From positions 7,626,001 to 7,690,000 of the forward strand of contig NC_088317.1 of NCBI RefSeq assembly GCF_910592395.1: DNA of 64,000 nt, given 5' to 3'. The notes below the pieces were generated by a model that did not search any database, was not told the DNA's origin, and saw only the letters and a program-made list of their open reading frames with translations. A program made the translations under genes and the position numbers. Numbering within the stretch: position 1 is the stretch's first letter; each line of letters begins with the position of its first letter. This document shows positions 10,726 to 21,566 of this stretch, in pieces. The DNA is from Lineus longissimus (lineage: Eukaryota > Nemertea > Pilidiophora > Heteronemertea > Lineidae).

Positions 10726-11490
10726 TCAGGCGCAGTGAGTAAAGGTCAATTGGTACTGTACATCAAAACCATTAAGGTCGATAAAGTCATTGTTTTCATC
10801 TGTTAGACGAATATTCAACTTGCCAACACCTGATTTGCACGGAATTTCCATGTTATCTCCAAAGGAATATGCTAACATGTCTCCAAAGTTAGCTTCTTTT
10901 ATTGGTCTAGTGGCTAAGACATCTGATGGCTTGCCATTGCTCATTACATTGTTGACGATGTCACAGTGGAAAATGAAATAGTCCATTGGTCTAAAATGTA
11001 AGGGCCTCTCGCTTACAAACTCGCCCTTTGTTGATTTATCTACATCTAAGGTATCAGCATCTAAGGGATCAGGCCATTCTGATTTAAAGCCAAATAATTC
11101 ATTGCTTTTACCAGAAAACATAATCTGGAAATACTCCGCATTTTTTCTCTTAAGCATCTTCATTACTGTCCTACCAGTGGGTTCATTAACATCAAACTTA
11201 ACAGTATTTTTGCTTAAACTATTTTCTTTCAATTCATTTGCAAACGCCTTTGAAAAGCTTTCTAGGTCATAGAGACCCTCGGGTATTGTGATAACTGTCA
11301 ACAAAGATCCACGCAACTTCATTTCGTTATTTTTTTTTGCTTTACTTATGTTGTAGAATGTACAAGGTATTCCTGCAAATGTCAAACTGACGCTAATGAC
11401 ATTCTGAATTTCAGTGTTAAGATGTATGGTTAAATCATGTGATTTCTGTTCTGGGTAGTCACTGGAATTAATGTACACCACGGTTTTCAT
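10726..11490 (-). CDS. Polinton A penton-like minor capsid protein
   Basis: 254 residues, intact. It starts MKTVVYINSSDYPEQKSHDL in ATAAATG context. Conserved internal segments are FAGIPCTFYNIS, GLYDLESFSKAFA and NELFGFKSEWPDPL, and a C-terminal strand pattern LNIRLTDENNDFIDLNG...VQYQLTF. The LTDENG-type C-terminus and the location beside MCP are typical of Polinton single-jelly-roll minor capsid (penton) proteins. The B copy is 50178-50951. Confidence 0.75.
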   Translation of the reverse strand: MKTVVYINSSDYPEQKSHDLTIHLNTEIQNVISVSLTFAGIPCTFYNISKAKKNNEMKLRGSLLTVITIPEGLYDLESFSKAFANELKENSLSKNTVKFDVNEPTGRTVMKMLKRKNAEYFQIMFSGKSNELFGFKSEWPDPLDADTLDVDKSTKGEFVSERPLHFRPMDYFIFHCDIVNNVMSNGKPSDVLATRPIKEANFGDMLAYSFGDNMEIPCKSGVGKLNIRLTDENNDFIDLNGFDVQYQLTFTHCA

Positions 11491-11527
11491 TTATTGCACT
11501 TAAATTTTCATTTACTACACTTAAATT

Positions 11528-11764
11528 CTACTTGATTATGTTTCTGGGTAAAATGCCTTGATCGTAAAAGTATTCCAATGTTGAATTACTGATTGCTACA
11601 ATTCCGCCAAGTTTAAGAATCTCTTCTAAGTTTGCCTGACTTGGCGGGCCAATGGCAATTCTCAAGAATCTCTTAAGTAAATATGAGTAACCAATTGTTG
11701 CCGTTGCCAATAACACACTTTGGTACAGTGTATTGATGATTTCCTTCTTTCCTGGTGTTTCCAT
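11528..11764 (-). CDS. Small conserved membrane protein
   Basis: 78 residues, METPGKKEIINTLYQ start in ATAAATG context. A hydrophobic helix (LLATATIGYSYLLKRFL) is followed by GPPSQANLEEILKLGG and the end YDQGILPRN. All three Polintons carry it (B 51009-51245; C split across Polinton B). The length is almost invariant. No function is recognised; its place between penton and MCP suggests a virion or assembly role. Confidence 0.7.
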   Translation of the reverse strand: METPGKKEIINTLYQSVLLATATIGYSYLLKRFLRIAIGPPSQANLEEILKLGGIVAISNSTLEYFYDQGILPRNIIK

Positions 11765-11837
11765 TTATTTATAATGAAATATATTGATTCATATTAACTG
11801 TAAAACAATCTTAATGTTGCAGTCAAAATTAATGATC

Positions 11838-13094
11838 TTAATGTTGCAAGGAAACAATCTGTGAATTTTGAATGTTAACTTGAGCATCAGAAACCACAAA
11901 TATGTGCATTTTGCATGGCCCATTTCCAGATTCTTTTGTTATCGACAATTGAATACCATCTTTAGTGTTTTGAAGCTTTTCGCCCGATCTGTGTAATGTA
12001 TTGTCTTCAGTAGTTCTCAGGTCCAACCAAAGCCCGTAGTTATTCGAGTCTCCATAGTACTTTTTCATAGACATGTTGCAGTCGTAAGTTTTCTTTAAGT
12101 CTTCGGTCATGAAGTGTTTCTTGATCACCTCATATTGATCTAGCATTCTCATTCCTTCTGGAAACACCTGATTAGCAACTCCTTCGATGGTTATTTGCAC
12201 TTTTATGATGTTAGGATTTTCAAACTTTTCAGAATCTCTTGAACCATCAGTGTAATCAGAGATGAAGAGAAGTAATAGTCCTTTTATGGACATTCGAGGA
12301 AAATTGATGTTCTCGTTGATCAGCGTTTCATTGGCCGTTACGTTGACAGTTTTGAAGTGATCTACCCAGTCGTAATAGATGGAGAAACCTGAATTGTACT
12401 TGTTTGTTAGCGTATTGGCTAATCCCTTGTTAGTTACAGTGTCATATTCAAAACTGATATTTTCAAGTTTGTAATTCATGTTTGCAGTTGTGCTGGTAAC
12501 GATAATCTCCTCCTTTGGTGCTAACGTAATCTCGATGATCACATCCTCTTGAATTGGAAACTTGTAAAATGGAGCATAGTTGAAAAATAGTTCAAAATCT
12601 AATGGTATCTTGTACTTGGTTCCAAATACTTTCTTCAGTGTTTTCTCATCGCCGGTTTCACCGGTAACGTCGGCTTCTGCCACACCTGATCTCAACGTTC
12701 TAAGATTTTCTGACTGAATACCTTGAAAAACCCTGACGTTCCTTTCCTCCACTGTTAACCACAGATCTTTAAAAGTCGAATAATGACTGTATTCATTGAG
12801 ATCAAATATATGTTCCGTTCCCCACTTAATTACCATCTTGGATAACAGGTTTCTGCCGAGATTGTTAACCACGCTGTTCTTTGAATCACCAGAAATGGTG
12901 ACATCAGCTGACAGAAAAAGAGATCTGGGCACAAAGAACGTATTTTCTCTTAAAGCAGGTATTCTAATGTACAATGTTTCTTTTGGATTAGCAGAAGACG
13001 GATTGTGTGTGATAATGTGATGATTTCTCTTGGCCTTTAATCCGAGTGGAATCTTATGACTCCTTTCAGTGTTGAGCAGTACTCCAGTTGTCAT
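11838..13094 (-). CDS. MCP: Polinton A major capsid protein (double jelly-roll type)
   Basis: 418 residues from MTTGVLLNTERSHKIPLGLK. I chose 13094, not the upstream ATG at 13160, because B starts at the matching Met. Conserved segments include HHIITHNPSSANPKETLY, KWGTEHIFDL, FYKFPIQEDVIIEI and NENINFPRMSIKGLLLLF. Order, length and neighbours (penton, packaging ATPase) fit the Polinton hexon-like MCP; the fold itself is inferred. The start follows an AAATAGAATG motif also seen at PolB of B. No lesion is visible. The 3' end is followed by a duplicated ATCTTAATGTTGCA. Confidence 0.8.
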   Translation of the reverse strand: MTTGVLLNTERSHKIPLGLKAKRNHHIITHNPSSANPKETLYIRIPALRENTFFVPRSLFLSADVTISGDSKNSVVNNLGRNLLSKMVIKWGTEHIFDLNEYSHYSTFKDLWLTVEERNVRVFQGIQSENLRTLRSGVAEADVTGETGDEKTLKKVFGTKYKIPLDFELFFNYAPFYKFPIQEDVIIEITLAPKEEIIVTSTTANMNYKLENISFEYDTVTNKGLANTLTNKYNSGFSIYYDWVDHFKTVNVTANETLINENINFPRMSIKGLLLLFISDYTDGSRDSEKFENPNIIKVQITIEGVANQVFPEGMRMLDQYEVIKKHFMTEDLKKTYDCNMSMKKYYGDSNNYGLWLDLRTTEDNTLHRSGEKLQNTKDGIQLSITKESGNGPCKMHIFVVSDAQVNIQNSQIVSLQH

Positions 13095-13169
13095 TCTATT
13101 TAATTTAAATGAAATTGATTTAATTTTACTTAACAGCTTTAATTTTACTTGAAAAATCAATCATTGATT

Positions 13170-14891
13170 TTACTTAGCAGCTTTAAGAGCTTTAACACCT
13201 TCTATCAAACCATAAATTATGGAGCTAACAACAACAATCACTAGAATGACTAGATTTTCGGCCATGAACCTAACAACTGCACCAACTGTTTTCAGGAGAA
13301 ATGAGACAATAGAACCGATGATTCCCGGTAAAGCTGCAGCTGATTTCTTGGCCAGTTCTTTTAGCCATTCAGCAAACTTCTTTAGTCCTTCTTTCACTTT
13401 ATCTGGAATTGATGATGGTTTATCCGGACTTGGTGGAGTAGGACTTGGTGGAGTAGGAGTTGGAGGTACAAATTTCAAAGCATTACTGATACCAAGACCT
13501 AAAGTTGTCAGTATCATAGTCACTGCAGTTACTATTGCAGCAATTGTAAGGCCTTCAATCTTAAAAAGTAACTTGATTCTGTCCTTGAGTGAAATCTGTG
13601 AATCTGGTTTCTTCAAGACATCAATGATCAAACGTTTCAGTCTTTTTGCACTGCTTTCAGCTTCTCTGTCTAATTCAAATACCTTGGCACGTTCACTATT
13701 CAGTTCCTCTTCCACTCTATCAATTTCTATTCTTAGCTCGTCCTTTTCTCTGTTTAGATTTTCCATTTCTATTCTTAGATCTTCATTTTCGTTAAGATGT
13801 TCTTCTACATAGTTACCATATTCTCTTTTTAGTTTATGTATGTTTCTTCTAGGTTAGCATAGTCTATTTTTAGATTTTTAAGTTCTTCTTCTTTCATATC
13901 TCTCCATCTTAACTGTTGCATAATTATCCCCAGCGTGTATTAACCCTTTAACTTCTCTCAAAGCGTTATCTGTCAAACCAAATGCCCTTAATTCTTCATC
14001 AGTAGCATCTATGATTTTATCTATGGGTTTAGGTGAAGTGTTAATCTTATCAACTACTGTATGTGTTTCAGTGGGTACAGATTGAGTTTCTCTTCTTGGT
14101 AAAAAACCTTCCATGTTAGTCATTTCAAATGCCTCTGTTGGACGTGGTGGAATTGCCTCTTTTGGTAGAATTAGTTCTTTCAAACGTTCAACGAATTTTG
14201 TGCCATACCTGGTTTTTAAAGTTGATGCAGAATAGAAGCTTCCATTACCCTTAGTTAAGCGAAAAACTCTACTTCCCCGCCAAATGACAATATTTTTTCC
14301 TTGGTCGGGTGTAAGATCATCAATTTCCGGCGCGTAGTACAGGTCTTGGTCTTCTGGTTCAATGTGTGGTGCGAGCTTACTCAAATTGTTCTCGTCATAA
14401 TTCCATTTTAATTTACTCAATCCTGTTTTTGATTTAAAAATTTTTTTTTTTTATTTACTCAATGCTGTATTTGATTTACTCAATGCTGTACTCAGTTTAT
14501 CCACAATATCGGTGTATTCTAAATCTTTTCCAATCAATTCAGTATTAGTACTTCTTACTCTTCCTGGTTCTGACATTGGGATATCTAGTGCATAGAATGA
14601 CCTACCTGTAGATAATTTATCACTATCTGTGTTTAAGCTTGCACCTTCATCATTAATTGGATTAATTAATGATGTTTCAGCAGTTCTACCACTACCTATT
14701 TTGTAATTTGCTCCTTCATTATTAATTGGGTAAGAACTTGATTCTAAGTTACCACTACCTATTTTGTAATTTGCTAATTCATTAAGTAGCTTAGTACTTG
14801 ATGATGTTTCAGTAGAAGAACTACTGCTTGCTTCTGAAATTTGATAATCACTCAAATCATCCATTTGGATATCTTCTCCTCCTTTAGCCAT
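13170..14891 (-). pseudogene. P2/P3: acidic N-terminus, coiled coil and membrane segments (broken)
   Basis: Two frames in A (14891-14451 and 14420-13170) that match a single gene in B (33023-37792, with pogo insert). Start MAKGGEDIQMDDLSDY in AGTAAATG context. Ser/Asn-rich repeats follow, then a domain with WNYDENNLSKLAPHIE, IDKIIDATDEELRAFGLTD, a long Glu/Lys coiled coil, SLKDRIKLLFK, a hydrophobic helix, a Pro-rich hinge (PPTPTPPSPTPPSP), an amphipathic helix (VKEGLKKFAEWLKEL) and a C-terminal hydrophobic segment. A poly-T/A tract near 14440 and an indel near 13800 disrupt it. Probably a structural or membrane-active virion protein; family unknown. Confidence 0.55.
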
Positions 14892-15528
14892 TTACTTTAC
14901 AGTAATAAGAATTAAACTGCCAACAACAGCATAGAGTAAAAACTTGATTGTTTCATGGGTATCATCAGTCTTATTGGTCACATCAGGCCTACTTGTTACA
15001 GCAGTCTTACTTGTTGCGCCAGTTTTACTTGTTACAATAGTTTTACTTGTTACAGCAGTCTTCACATCTTTTGGCGTAGTGATATTAGTCTTAACCCTTA
15101 TCTTCTTAGAAGTTTGACCTTGCATCAATGGAGGAGGCAAGGTCTTTTCATTGTTAATGTTATTCTTACCAGGCTTCAAGTGTTTAGTTGCTATCAGGAT
15201 ATCGTTGTTGTAATTCTCGATCTTCCGATCTTGAGTACCATGTCAGACCCTATGATGTACAGGCCTGGGGCAATTACATAGTCTAATCGTGTGTGAGTGT
15301 CTGACAGTGCTTTCTGGTATCTAGCAATTGACGTAGGGATATCAACATGCTGTTCAATTGAATCACTTAGCAGCTTGATAAATTCCTTATGTGCGTCTAA
15401 CTCTTTTCCTGGCTGTCCAGTAATCGGGGTTCTAGTGAGGGCCTGTGATCCCAGTATGCAGTAAACATATGTTCTGATTGAATCATTCAATCTTTCTATC
15501 CCTGGATTCGAGAAACCTGAGGACTTAA

Positions 15529-18500
15529 GTGTCAGTCCATGATACCACCATGCAGAGGGTGGCAAGGTGGGGGTCAACCGTTTTTAACGAGATTAGGTAT
15601 GCAAGATCCTTCCACTAAGACATCATTACACAGCAATTGATGACTCTCAAAAATCACTAGCAACCGAGTTGGGGGCAGGCCTAGTTAGGGGGCTTGTTTT
15701 AGCTTTTTACCCCCTATTTTTTGTGTATTTTTGGGTCAATGTTGGGCACTCCTGCAGAGACTAAAAAAAATAGCTGGATTTTCCCCCTTTGTATGATGGA
15801 AGTATTTGATGAGATCTTCCATTCTGCAACAGGTCATTGAGTAACACTTCATACTTTGGTCGTACTAGGCCTAGTAATTATGCATACCTAGGGGCAGTGC
15901 TTAGGAAGAGCTCTCTATCGACGCTCATATCTCCAACACTGCAGGTCTTTGAATGCTGTGGCTTGCACATGATAAAGGTAATGATACTTACTTGCAAAAT
16001 CAGAAATAAAATTTCCGGCCGCTTTTACTGTTTTCCCAGGATAAACCAAGGAAAAAGTGCTATTTTCCACCAAAATGACACTCATTGGCTAGTGCTGCCA
16101 CCTTTTGTACACTTGATGAATTATAAAATAAATGCATAATGAACACATAATTTATGCTTGGTGCTGGCCATGAGGATTAGTAGTTACTGTCAACCACCAT
16201 GATCACCCCCCCCCCCCCCCCCCATGCCTAGGCCTACTAACCTATTTTAAGTAGGCCTACCGGTAAATAACTCCACTTGCATTTTTCCCCCAAAAAAAGA
16301 ACAAGCTCATCACTACAAATTTGCCCTTGATGAAAGCCCTTTGGGGAATTGGGCCCCATAGGTCCTGAAATGCTGATTTGAATTTCAAATAACATTTTGG
16401 CCTTGGCCTACCTGATGGCAACGTAATTGAATAAGCTACATGAAGGCCTTCTTACAGTCCGAAAACCTAAAGAAACCCCCCTGTTGGTGAGGATGCTAAT
16501 GTTGACCCATTCATTAGCCTGTGTCATGCTGCCAGAGCATGTTGTAAGGGTTGGACCCCCCCCCCCCCCATGGCTAAGGCACCTGAAGGGCATGTGGTAT
16601 GACCTACTAATACATCTTTATCAACCCATGCAGGGATCATCCTGTTCCTAAGAACCTTGCAGAAGTGCTCATTTCACATACTAGTAACACCTTCCATTGC
16701 TAAGGAGCCAATTGACCAAAGGTGCAGTTCCTACTGTAATTACTGTTTGATGAGGACAACCCTGCAGTTGGCTGCACCGTCAGAGTACTGCTATTGGAAG
16801 TTTTTATCTCCTTGGTTGGCGGTGAAATGTTCTCCTGGAGTTGCTCTAGCATTGGCTAAATTGTACATATACATGTACTGGAATGGAGAAGTTTTTCATG
16901 AACTGAGTTACGGTACTGTCCAGTCCCTTAGGAGAGATCACAACTTTCCACATGCTACACTTGTACCTGTCTGCAGAGGACAGTGCTGCCACCTAAGAAG
17001 CAGGGACACTTTTTTTTACAAATGGGTGATTTATTTACAAGCTAATATAATGATACATAGCAAAAAGGCTATTTTGCAGACAATAGCCAAACCACTACTA
17101 ACCACTACTAGGGAGGGACCAATACTAGTAACACCTCATTTACGGTACTACATGTCAGGCCCAAGTGCAGGATAGTATCAGGAGAGAGTCCCACTTTCCA
17201 GTAGCAGGCTTGGTTGTTCAAAACTGACATTAGCGCTACTAAGTATACTGACATTAAAAATCTATCTTGGCATTTACAATTGTTTACTGAAAGCCAAAGT
17301 TCAAATTTATCCCAAGATATCGCTATAAAATCATTTTTTAACCAATTGCAGTTTGGAGCTGGCCTTCTACTGGTGCACATCCTCCCTGCTGCAGAAACCT
17401 ATTCAGCGTGGCAAGCTCAAAATTCTTTGGCGCTGGGGTTGGGGCCCACGTGATGTCTAGTATATCACGAGCATCATTATTCCCACTAGTGGTCTCTGTG
17501 CTAGGGCTCGAGCCACCATTCCCTGGTAAAAAGTGGCGACCCTGAAAAAAACAGATAATACATTTTATAAGATAATATTTTTTGGAAAGGCCGCTGTATA
17601 GAGGGTGGCCTCTCTGCAAAGAGGCAACATAGGTCTTCAAATGGCAATCATGCACTATGAAGTTCTCATTAACAGAGCTTCTGATACTGTTCATTTACCA
17701 ATTACGTAAAAAGTGACACACCTCATCTCGTAAAGTGGTCACGAAACTTTAGAAGCAGAAAGGATAATTTTACCACCCTATCAGACTGTGCTCTCAGTAG
17801 TTCATATCTCACCTTGATAAGCAAATCTGTTTCAGAGGAAGATCCATCACCTTCACCACCACTTGCTGATTGAATCTTAATTGGATACTGAACATCTCCA
17901 ACTCCTCCCTGAAAATATCAGCATAGTATTTGGCAAGTATGTGTATGATATATAACAAACTCAGAAATGCAGCGCCTCTCGCGGACAAAGATAGAACAAA
18001 TCGACATTTTTTGCACCGGTTTTCGCTGCTCTTGCGTACCAGCATCATCTTTTGTTGATTTCCGCTTTTCGTTCGGCTGGCTGTGAGTATTGGGATGTGT
18101 ACCGAACCAATTTTCAGTTTCAGGCCACCCTGTATAGTACTTGGTGGTCTAGTCAAATCAGCTCGAAATGCTTGCAGTAAAAAACTTCATTAACCATGCG
18201 ATGACTGAACACTTACCTCATGGCCTACATTTACATGTATATCTGACTTGAGAGATTGCCCTTCTGTCCCGTCTGCTGGGTTTTCTAAGGCGTCGGCTGG
18301 TTGAACAGAGGAAGAGGCAACAGCGGACTGAAAAAAGATATTGATGGAGAATCAGGTTTAGCTTAGAATCCCTCATTGCCAAGGAGATGGGAGCCAGAAT
18401 GGCATCAAGGTTTTCAGCTTAGTCCCTCCTCTCTCATCAGTGACCTTCTTACATGTAAGTCAGTCGCTGCAGGCAGAATTAACCAATATGCACTTTGGCT

Positions 18501-20219
18501 TGCCCTGAATCTTCTCCCCTTTTTTTTCATTCAACTCACCTCTGTATCCATGGGTGCTGGTTCTACTTCTGGTTCTACATTTGCCACAAATACTCGATGT
18601 TTAGCCTCACATCCTTTACACAGAGCTGAAAAGGCACCAGATTATGGGGGTAATGATAATATGATGACTGATGTGCAATATAATAGTGTGAGGACATGAT
18701 GATGATGATAGACTTGTTTTGATAATGCGACCGGCCATGCTGATTTTGTACGGCAGTGAAGCATCACCTCCAGTGGCACTGGCAGGGAATCATAACTGGG
18801 ACTTCCTGATCATCAAGCCAAGGCTCCAATCAACTTTCTAGGAAGAACACAAGTGAAGTGGTAAATCGTTATCACTCAGTTGGTTTTGCACCAAAGTTAG
18901 GTTTAGTCAGAGTGGGTATCATTACAGGCCTACTGCTTCTTTTCTACTTCAGTGATTTTGAGACTGATCCCTTACCTGAGCCAACTGGGACAAAAACTCC
19001 CCACTTGATGTATATTTCCCGAGACATCACTCGATGAACTGAACCACCATCTTTTCTGGGCTTCCGACTTGTTTTAGAGGGTTGATGAAGTGGGTGCTGG
19101 CATCTCCTTTGCTGATTCCATGATAAACTCAACTTGTATCGGTGGTTCGGTCATATTGTGGTGTCCAGAACTGGAGAACTCATATCAAACACGCCAGCAC
19201 GAAGTGCTATGAGCTCCCATTCACTTTTGACTTGACTGGCTTTCCTGGAGGACATCCAACGCATCAAATGGGAGTGCACGTCCTTCTTACATTGTTTCAA
19301 GGGGATCACACTCTTGTCATTGGGGTATGAAGCGTCAGTACCACACTCGATATCCTTGGATATGACAGCAAATCCACATTTCAACTGTGATTTTTCAGGT
19401 TCCATTTTCAATAGACTATCACACAATGTACACGTGCATGTACACAATGCATTGTAACTGTAACTGTTGTTGTTGTTGTCGTTGCTGGTGTTCGTTTCCG
19501 CCTAGACCGCTAAGCCTCCACAGGGGTAATAAAGGCCTCTAGGTTGTTTGAGGGAGTGTGTGGGAGGGGCAAGGGAGAGGGGGGTTCACTAACATCTAAA
19601 AATGTAATTTTATTTGGAAAGCATGTGTATTTCGTCAGTTATCTATGGGAATGGGCAAAAATGGGCACCAGTGAGAAGGGCGCGACTCGACCCCCTCACC
19701 GGAAAACCGTAAGGGCGGCCGGATATTTTTCTTTTGCAAATTAAAAAACAGCATTCTGACTTCCTTACCTGGAAGTGGCATCACCTAAAAAACTGCAGTG
19801 TTGCAGCTAAAGGAGAGTTAAAATTGCCTTTTTACTGAAATTTGAGATTGCATTGTTTTTGGGACGTACTGTACCTGTCATTAAATGTACCTGGGGCAAA
19901 CAAAAGGCATGAAAAGGTATTTCAGATCATGTACTTTCAATTTCAATAGGCGGTGTTTAGTGATAATTCTGTTTGATGCACGAAAATTGACAAAAGACTT
20001 AGCCTATTTTGAGGGATAATGCATGTTTTTTTAAAAGGAAAATGAGTAGGAAATGGTTAACAGCCGTACCCCAAAACTGTGGGGTTATTTTCGAAACCAA
20101 TCCACCAGCCTTCATAGTACCCTAGGACAGGTCTGTGGTAGAAATTACAACTAGATCTGTTGACCCCCCACCTTGCCACCATTTGCATGATTCTGCATGG
20201 TGGTATCATGGACTGACAC
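15529..20219 (-). mobile_element. TTAA-flanked DNA transposon, copy 1
   Basis: Flanked by TTAA at 15525-15528 and 20220-20223. Terminal inverted repeats begin GTGTCAGTCCATGATACC and extend through GGTGGCAAGGTGG(G)GGTCAAC. It interrupts P1 of Polinton A at a CTTAAG site. A second, oppositely oriented copy is at 54792-59012. TTAA duplication fits piggyBac or Kolobok-type families, but no DDE transposase is recognisable. It contains two long C runs and an intron-containing gene on minus. Confidence 0.9.
17430..19405 (-). CDS. Spliced gene inside TTAA transposon copy 1 (partial model)
   Basis: The first exon begins MEPEKSQLKCGFAVISKD at 19405 and runs to a GTAAGG donor near 18972. It has a Cys/His-rich pattern (CPNHRYKLSLSW...CQHPLH) and VPVGSG at its end. 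Later exon candidates, with AG/GT borders, are near 18540-18625 (CKGCEAKHRVSV), 18230-18325 (VASSSVQPADALEN) and 17430-17541 (HFLPGNGGSSPSTE). The copy 2 first exon is nearly identical. No known transposase domain is seen; exon chaining beyond the first is tentative. Confidence 0.4.
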
Positions 20220-20991
20220 TTAAGAGTCATGAATTGTTGATATGTTTGGCATGGTTTCTGTTCTATCACATCAAATACATTCTTGTGTCTCCTGACATGA
20301 TCCTTGATGAAGATATCTGGGTACTTAAAATTAGACATCCCAGCGTCCCAATCAGATTTAAACATTGGTGGCATTCTATTCTCGTAAACTTGCATTAAGA
20401 AGAAATTGATTTTCGAATCATTGATGTAGTAGCCAGGATCAGTTATGTTTGGGTTGTAATCCGGTACACTCCAGGAAGTCCATCCGTAATTGCTTGCAAA
20501 CACTGAAAAATCATACTCGTCTTTTAAGCCAAATTCACTTAGTAACTCGCCTAGTTTCCTACGGTTAATGTTATTGTTTGTTTCGTTGAAATTGCTTTCT
20601 CCCAAAATGGGGATATCAAGGTTCTTCATAATTTTTCTGATTTGATAGTAGGTGTGGAATCTGTAAAATGATCTGATCATTTGATTGCTGCTGTTCAGAT
20701 GCTCTAGTGAAATGCCACATCCAGTTGTCGCGAACCAGACGGCCATGTTAAACTGATTCTGATAGAACGCCAGCGGGTTTTTTTCAAGTCTAAGACAATC
20801 ATCTCTATTTTTCAATTTTAAAAACCCTGGCATGATATCACTCTCTTGTCCTTTGAAAACGCTGTTAGCGGTAACATAGGCATCAAAGTGATAAAAGTCA
20901 AATGTAATGTTATCCTTATGCTTAGTTGCCAATGGGTAATACATTTATCTTAATGGATTTTCCCTGAATCTTACTTGAATTTTCCTTCGCG

Positions 20992-21065
20992 GTTAGATAA
21001 AAAGTTATCAGATGGCAGCACTGTTAACTTCTCGGTTAAGTCAAAAGTTATCAGATGGCAGCACT
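20992..21065. repeat. Short direct repeat AAGTTATCAGATGGCAGCAC
   Basis: Two near-identical copies (about 21001-21022 and 21045-21065), each preceded by a CGGTTA-like motif, just upstream of the Polinton A P1 start. They could be an insertion footprint or a remnant of the Polinton end. No TIR of the B type is seen here. Confidence 0.6.
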
Positions 21066-21142
21066 GGATCAATTAATGTTAAACAGGTGTTAAACAGGTG
21101 TTACTGTTAAATAGGCATAAATGTCATTGATCAAGTAGAAAG

Positions 21143-21215
21143 TTCAATAGCTGAGTGTGTAAAGCATGGAGCTTCCACACATGAGGTTATGTGTTGGCGT
21201 GGGTTCGTTTCCCGG
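21143..21215 (+). repeat. tRNA-derived SINE-like head
   Basis: An A-box-like TAGCTGAGTGTG and a B-box-like GGTTCGTTTCCC are spaced as in a tRNA promoter. No cloverleaf with a good acceptor stem is visible, so this looks like a SINE remnant rather than a tRNA gene. Confidence 0.45.
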
Positions 21216-21566
21216 TGAAGGCAACATCTGAAGACGGGTTTTAGTTGTGGCCAATAGTGTGGAGTGGCTGCAAAACTTATCACGGCATGATAAGTTTTTA
21301 TCCCAGTGGGATAAGTTTTGCGGTCACTGGGAAAAGTAAGTAATAGGGAACCATTTTACCCATTTTACGTATTTGGTAGGTTTTGGGAAAAAACCCAAAG
21401 ACCCCCCTGTGTTTACAGAAATTATCCATGTTGGGTTTTTGGTAGTGTTTGTGGTGTAAAACTTAGGATTCCTGCCAAATTTACATGAATAATCATGAAG
21501 GGTGAAGTTTTTTGCCCACGATTCCAGGGTTAGTCGTAGATAGTCGTACATGGGGTTCCCTATTAC
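21216..21566. other. Intergenic, small palindromes, no gene
   Basis: Contains CTTATCACGGCATGATAAG and CCCAGTGGGATAAG palindromes around 21280-21335. A 75-codon minus frame at 21324-21551 has no recognised domain. Confidence 0.35.

Larger units (their letters stand above)
14892..20944 (-). pseudogene. P1: large conserved Polinton protein, split by a transposon
   Basis: The N-terminal part is 20944-20220 (YYPLATKHKDN, LEKNPLAFYQNQFNMAVWF, WSVPDYNPNITDPGYYIND); the C-terminal part is 15528-14892 (SGFSNPGIERLNDSIR, IAPGLYIIG, then tail segment FLLYAVVGSLILITVK). The two parts join in frame at a duplicated TTAA if the 4.7-kb transposon is left out. A further frameshift lies near 15194. The start is in ATAAATG context; the B version begins 25-36 codons earlier. 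The hydrophobic C-terminus looks like a tail anchor. P1 occurs in all three Polintons here; I recognise it only as a recurrent Polinton protein. Confidence 0.7.

Noticed and set aside
13219-13812. 197-codon plus frame opposite A P3
   Set aside because: Antisense shadow of the coiled-coil gene.
16203-16223. C runs at 16203, 16557 and 29199 and G runs at 57971 and 58319 as regulatory G-quadruplex signals
   Set aside because: Simple homopolymers; four are shared passengers of the two TTAA transposon copies, with length likely unstable.
21143-21215. tRNA gene on plus
   Set aside because: Weak boxes and no cloverleaf; treated as SINE-like.
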